Below are positions 58,581-64,000 of a DNA stretch of 64,000 nt, one piece after another; the first letter of the stretch is position 1, and every line of letters starts with the position of its first letter. The notes under the pieces are model-generated. The model did not search any database and was not told where the DNA came from. It saw nothing but the letters and a program-made list of their open reading frames with translations. Source of the stretch: Hymenolepis diminuta (lineage: Eukaryota; Platyhelminthes; Cestoda; Cyclophyllidea; Hymenolepididae). A program made the translations under genes and the position numbers. The DNA lies in NCBI GenBank assembly GCA_900708905.1, contig CAADRB010000028.1:1222978-1286977 (forward strand). The letters run 5' to 3'.

Positions 58581-61500
58581 CGGAAGCATAGGTACAGTAA
58601 GAGGGATATAGTTTCAGAAAAAGATGTGGAGATTTAGTCCATGAGATTCGGAATAATTTCTTCTTCTTCTTTTCTCATCCCGAAGAACGTATTTTGCCGT
58701 TTTTTCAGATGATCTTTTGAAGAGGCTTGCACTGAATATAATGTCAACATTGATGATGACATTTCGACATGTGGAGTCGCGTTACCTTTTATAAGAATTA
58801 AAATATTAAAAACTGGAAGTCTTTATTGATTATTGTATCCCGAAAACAGTACTCCTGTTGATAGTGCAAGAGCACTTCAGCGATTTCGCTTGAATTCCCT
58901 TAAGATTTGGATTTACATCATTAGAGACGGGAATTGACGGTATGGGATTTTTACATGACGGTCCGGCTAAAGCAAAGTATTTCTTGGCGTCCTGATAGAT
59001 TCACTTTAACCATGACTTTGTGTAAGCTAACTTTTTGTCCCCCTTTGAATCTGATGATTCAAAAAATGTATAGAGTAGGAGAATTGGGAAGAATTTTTAC
59101 TGTACCTTACTGTAAGTTAACTGTTAATTAGACCATTGCGGTATGATTTACTTTTTAATTACTATTGCGTTAGAAGATCGTGACGGCTGTCATGCTTTAG
59201 AAATTGTATAAACTAATATTCTCTTGTATTTCTCCCCCTCTCCCTTCTCGATGAGCCTAATCACATGTGTTAGAGTATTCACGGGAACATAGGTGTGTGC
59301 GTTAATCAGTCTCCGTCGTCGACGTCTCTGTCTCCCCGTAGTATCCCCATTAAGCACGAAGGGAATGATAATAATAGTAGGAGCGCTTTTCCTCCCCATT
59401 CCGCTTACAATTGCTCCTATCTAGGCGCCATCACCACGTAGCTAATACAGTGGAGGAGGCGCCAATTCAATTAACTTCATCAGCATGGTCAATATATTAG
59501 CGCCTTAAATGAATATTAAGGCTATAGCTGTTGTAAAAGCTCTCTTGTTCACTATAAAAAAGGGGGCTGACATTTTACTTCTGATAGACTAGAACTGAAG
59601 TTAGTTATTTATTTAATTAATCCACAGTGAGATTTAAAAATAAGTTCCTTGAATATTCGTGATTAAATTTCCAAAAGATCAGGATCAGAATTTTAATTTG
59701 TTTCCTACGTTGATTCACTCTTATGAGTTTAATTAGAAAGGTGTACTGCATATCATATTATCAGTACAACTTAGACTGTAGACATGTGAAAAGCTTTATT
59801 TTTACCAGATATTCAACTAATGCACATTTAAATAGTCCATTTGGTAAAAGGAATGCTTGTTCAGTTTTCTTATTTCGAAGAATTTATTAAATGAAACTTT
59901 CATTGTTAAGTGACTTTTTGGGAACTTAAGCTGAATTTATTGCCTGTTTATTTTTAAAACAATCTTCTCTTAAGATGAAGTTTGCTTTGGCAGACGACTG
60001 AGGAAATAGTGCCCTGCATCTATCATCATGAACAAGTTCGTTCTGAAGGTCTCATCCATAAAAGTATTTTTCAGTTGAATCTATTCATCCCAATTTTTTA
60101 TTTCACAATGATGGTTATCATTTGGCAGCAAATAATTTTAAGAGTGCTACATAATCAGTTTCTTCTTCTTCTTCTCAATTTTAGTCTAAAAACATGAAGC
60201 CACTTTAGGGTAACATAAAACACAAGTTTTAACAAGGTATTAAAATCACCTTTATAGGTATAAAGCTGCTTTTCCTCTCTTCTTAGCTTTAGAATAACCT
60301 AGAGAAAATCAGTGGGTCAATTTAGAAGATAGAGTTTAAATGGAGAGGTCTTAACTCGTTTCCTGCATGACACAATATGCAAATTTAATTATACTCGAAA
60401 TCCATAATAACAATTTTTTGGTGGGGAAAGGCGTACATTACTCTACTGCCCCTCTAGAAGTCAGTAAGTATCACTGTGAACAGTTAATATGTTCACTAAT
60501 TTTGCGTCATAGGGAATCGAATCTTCACCACTGACATGGCGAAGTAAAAGCTGATAGGTATGTTGAATGACGTTATTCATATTATGGCAGTTATTTGCAA
60601 TTCTAAGACAAACAGAGTTTTACCATGCGGATCATCGACCTCCTGAGGTATTACGAATTTATAAACTCTCATTCAGTCCTTATTAATGAACATACGCCGT
60701 TGGATATTGAACTGGCGCCTGATTAGCCGATAAACATGAACAGATTTACATATCAAGTCAAATTAATTAGTAAATTGAATCATTTATTATTTCAAAATAA
60801 TTCAACTAATCTTTTCATTATCCTCAATAAGCGGAGGCTTTCGAAATAAAGGTTAGCAGTAACATTTTGCTGATATCATCAGTCACCGAAATCATATCAA
60901 AATGTTTTCTGTGTGTTATAGTTGAAGCCATAGGTCGGCTTCAGATGACTTTGATTTATTTCTTGACGCAGCCTTACGAATCAGAAGTTACGCTTCATCA
61001 GATTGATAACTTGTGGCTACGTCGTGATTTGTAATAATAAAAGTAAAGTTTTTTTAAAACAACCTTGCTTATATTAACATCTGTGACAAGACCTATAAAT
61101 ATGAAATCGGGATTTTATAACTTTCAAATACCTCTTTTATTAAGTAATTTGAGCAAGATCAAATGATTTTAACCTTCATAAAACACCGTAATTTAATAGG
61201 TTCGATATATCCTCTTCTTAATAATGCAATTTATCTAAAAAAATTCACTGATAAAATTTTAGGAGATCAATTAGCTAAGCTTATTCTCCCCATTAATAGT
61301 TTCTTCAATATTATTTACTCGTTGATACTTACGCATACTAATCATGCAAAATACTACCTATATTAATCTGACGACTTATTTTCAATAATGTAAAGGCATC
61401 TTTGATTATCTTTTGTTTGTTTCTTCTGCAGCTTTATATTCTACTTAACTCTAAGTCGTATTCCATTTCTCCCCATTGCATTTAGTCTTAAATGAAGCGC

Positions 61501-61989
61501 AGCCTTTCCTTGTACGGCACATCCTTTCCTAGTTCATTATTGGCCCACTCTAGTTGATCCACGTACGTATATGTAACGCTTGTTCATTGGTTAATACGGT
61601 CAAAAGATAAGCCAAGAGTTAATGATATCTTTCTGCCCCTTATAGGTTATCTATTGTCAGAAGCAACTTTTAAAGATTAGCGGAAAAGGTTCCTAGACGA
61701 GAACGACCAGTCAATAGGCTATTATTTTCAACTGATATTATTGAAAAGCGGACGACATTTTTTAAGCATTTTGGCAAAACTTATGCTTCCATAAATTCTC
61801 ATGTTTCCTCAATGATTAATTATTTTATCATTTTCACGCTACTACCGTGGACAACAAGTGATATAAATAGCCTTAATAAATCAAAAGACCTTCTATCATA
61901 ACAATACATATTTTATTGCTCGAATTAATGTATATATTTCTCTGAGTGCAGTAAAAAACATTGTGACCGACTTATTTCCATTAAATTAC

Positions 61990-64000
61990 TTAAATTTCGT
62001 TGAAATCAAGTTCCTGCTGATTACCAGCAGACTGTTTTTGCTGAGTTGATTCACTTAGTGTTGTGTAAGTGTCATTGATTTCCGAGAGAACAAGAGTTGC
62101 AGGCAGGAAACCGTATTCATATTGTTCCCCTCCATTCGCATTTTGACTAGTCAACACGGTCTTATGATATCTAGGGGAGACATCTTTTAAGAGAATGGCA
62201 TTTTCGGAATGAAGTGGAGCAAAAATTGGTGAGGCCGCATACCTGGTGAGAAAATTACCCGATCGATCGATAACGGGCGCTTGAAACATCCGATTTCGAG
62301 TCAAGTGTATTGGCATGGTCTGTGTATTCGATCCTAAATGTGAACACAGACAAATTACATAATATTAATCAATTTCGGCACCAACAGAATGTAGCAATTT
62401 TCTCACTACTGGGGACTAGATCATATCTACAACATTAAGCATTGAACTTTAGCCGGAAATGATTTAATAAATGAATGTAATTTTCAATACTATAAATCAT
62501 TATCTAAATATGTTATAATAAATTGCCTTACGGGACTGATATCATATTATAAAACTCTAAAACACTACGTACCTCTGAAATCAACAGAATTAGCGAAATT
62601 CAGAAAAATTGCATACATTGGTAAACAAAAACTTTCATTGCTGGACCTCTTTAACAATTATTTATAATAACATTGATCTTTCTTTTAATCGATGCTATTA
62701 AAACTTACCTATAATCAGTATCTATCGCCAGCCAATTAAAGTTTTAACTTTGCCTCGGTTCTTTTTTCACCAACACATCACTGAGTTCTTCAGATTTTTA
62801 AATAGTTATATTAATAATGACTTCTTATTTATAAAGAATATACAATATATTATGCACGTAAGTGAATGATTGACTATAGGAGTTAAATTTGGGGTTGGGG
62901 ATTTTATCTTCTTCCCTGTTCAGCTCAGAAAAATATGTTGTTATTTGCTACTGTTTTCTCAAAAGATCCTTTGCTCATGGTGCATGAAGTGCTAAAATTA
63001 CAAAAGATATTCTGAAATTCAGCGTTTTGAATAGCCTTGTCTCCTTGAAAACTTAAAGCCATTCCATGCGGATCTTTAAGCCTGGGGATATTTTTAAATC
63101 GAAGATACGACCACTCATATATTACTAATAGATAGTTTTGTGTAATTATGAATTGTTAATAAAATTGCTTATTACAGCATTTATTTCTAATTTAGTAAAA
63201 TAATTTTATTCCGACGAAACTGGGTGATTTTTTGATGCCACTACGATATCAGTTGGAAGTAATTCTTAAATGGATCCTGTATTGTTCACCAAAAAGAAGT
63301 CAACACTTTTCTTGACTTATTGTAAATAATAGTTTGAATACAAGGAGAAAACAGGCAAAAGAGGACGATTTTACAAATAAAGAAACCACTGTCTGTTACG
63401 AAATCAGACGAAAAGTGCTTCATTAAATTTATCAACACTTTGGGAACAGTTCCAAAGCTAATTACTTAATTAATTAATTGTTGTTAGGGTAAATTTAGTG
63501 TATAAGGCTATATAGGCATTTGATTAATATTATATATAAGCATATATATATATATATATATATATTACGTTACCTGATGTTTCAGTCATTGGCATTGAGC
63601 TTTCTTCTGTTTCACTGAAATTTGATCCAACCTAAGATTTGAAGAAAAATAAATTTATGTATGTAAATAAAAGAATTTTTTGAAACTTTATATTAGATTT
63701 GTTATTGGGACAATAATTAACAATGAATGATTTTACTAAAGTAGGAATTTGAACACTTTATTAAATTAGGAAATTACTACTGAGCGATTAAAATTTTGAT
63801 TAAAATTTCAAAATTTAACGTTTACTTAATTGATCGTGACATGATTACGTCATTTTTTATTATACTTCATTCTAAGGAATTTAATTTCTTTCAGACAGAA
63901 AATAGAATTATCTTTTAAGGTATTGGGTTAACGCATCCACAGGTCATTCTCTTACCAGCTTTTGATGCCAAGAAGGAGATGAAGAAGCAAAACTCTTTCT
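61990..64000 (-). CDS. C-terminal part of an unrecognised protein (runs off right edge)
   Basis: Three exons in continuous phase on the minus strand: 64000-63956 (partial), 63631-63574 and 62333-61990, each with proper GT-AG ends. They give 148 residues ending LDFNEI. The visible part is hydrophilic, rich in Ser/Thr/Gln and Tyr (RKSFASSSPSWHQKL; SETEESSMPMTETSG; EYGFLPATLVLSEIND; SESTQQKQSAGNQQ), without membrane segment or catalytic motif. It reads like a cytoplasmic tail or a low-complexity end of a larger protein, but I do not recognise the family. The intron between the last two exons is 1.24 kb. Confidence 0.7.
63541..63566 (+). repeat. TA dinucleotide microsatellite
   Basis: A (TA)n run of about 12 units lying 8 bp outside the donor of the 58-nt exon of the right-edge gene. 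Confidence 0.85.

Larger units (their letters stand above)
55961..61989. other. Intergenic, no gene seen
   Basis: About 6 kb of AT-rich DNA with repeat G copy 2 (57110-57260), the paired repeat H (57730-58030 and 58350-58580) and a short TA run near 58126-58145. Open frames are all below 72 codons without family features. Confidence 0.6.

Noticed and set aside
59190..59399. Minus-strand open frame with an Arg-rich run
   Set aside because: The run comes from a short CGT/GTC-rich patch. No family, splice partner or start context.
1..64000. CRISPR arrays, prokaryotic defence systems or virus-like gene clusters
   Set aside because: No regularly spaced repeats and no such gene families. All recognised genes are ordinary animal genes with introns, apart from the mariner transposase.

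Overview
The window is eukaryotic nuclear DNA from a bilaterian animal. It is AT-rich (roughly two thirds A+T by eye), its genes have GT-AG introns, and it carries dispersed repeats and a mariner transposon. Nearly every recognisable gene start has a splice-acceptor-like sequence 0-13 nt upstream of the ATG. That would fit spliced-leader trans-splicing and, with the compact divergent proteins, makes a flatworm my best guess. This is an inference from style; no marker in the window proves it.

Layout. 1-17,300: gene-poor DNA with diverged repeats, two broken copies of a PIN-like domain (8.4-8.8 kb minus, 13.2-13.6 kb plus) and one possible short first exon at 10.67 kb. 17,338-28,426 (+): an intronless RAD6/UBE2A-type ubiquitin-conjugating enzyme, then the four-exon lipoyltransferase LIPT1, whose introns hold repeats and a 232-codon open frame on the other strand. 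28,855-48,090 (-): a Par-3/PARD3 polarity scaffold. I could assemble it as 15 exons in continuous phase, giving 1,138 aa. It is convergent with LIPT1, and its second-last intron holds a dead mariner element with a sequencing gap. 50,288-50,539 (+): EMRE/SMDT1, the essential subunit of the mitochondrial calcium uniporter, divergent from PARD3. 52,095-53,402 (-): ALG5, dolichyl-phosphate glucosyltransferase, seven exons, 329 aa. 54.4-56.0 kb: a cluster of dispersed repeats. 56-62 kb: no gene seen. 61,990-64,000 (-): the last three exons of an unrecognised gene that runs off the right edge.

The genes are housekeeping or cell-biology genes with no shared pathway: DNA-damage and chromatin ubiquitination, mitochondrial lipoylation, mitochondrial calcium uptake, ER N-glycosylation and cell polarity. 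The less ordinary material is in the repeats (a tRNA-derived SINE family plus two other dispersed families), the paired PIN remnants, the open frame nested in LIPT1, and the alternative 3' ends of PARD3. I see no CRISPR array, operon of prokaryotic type or defence system.
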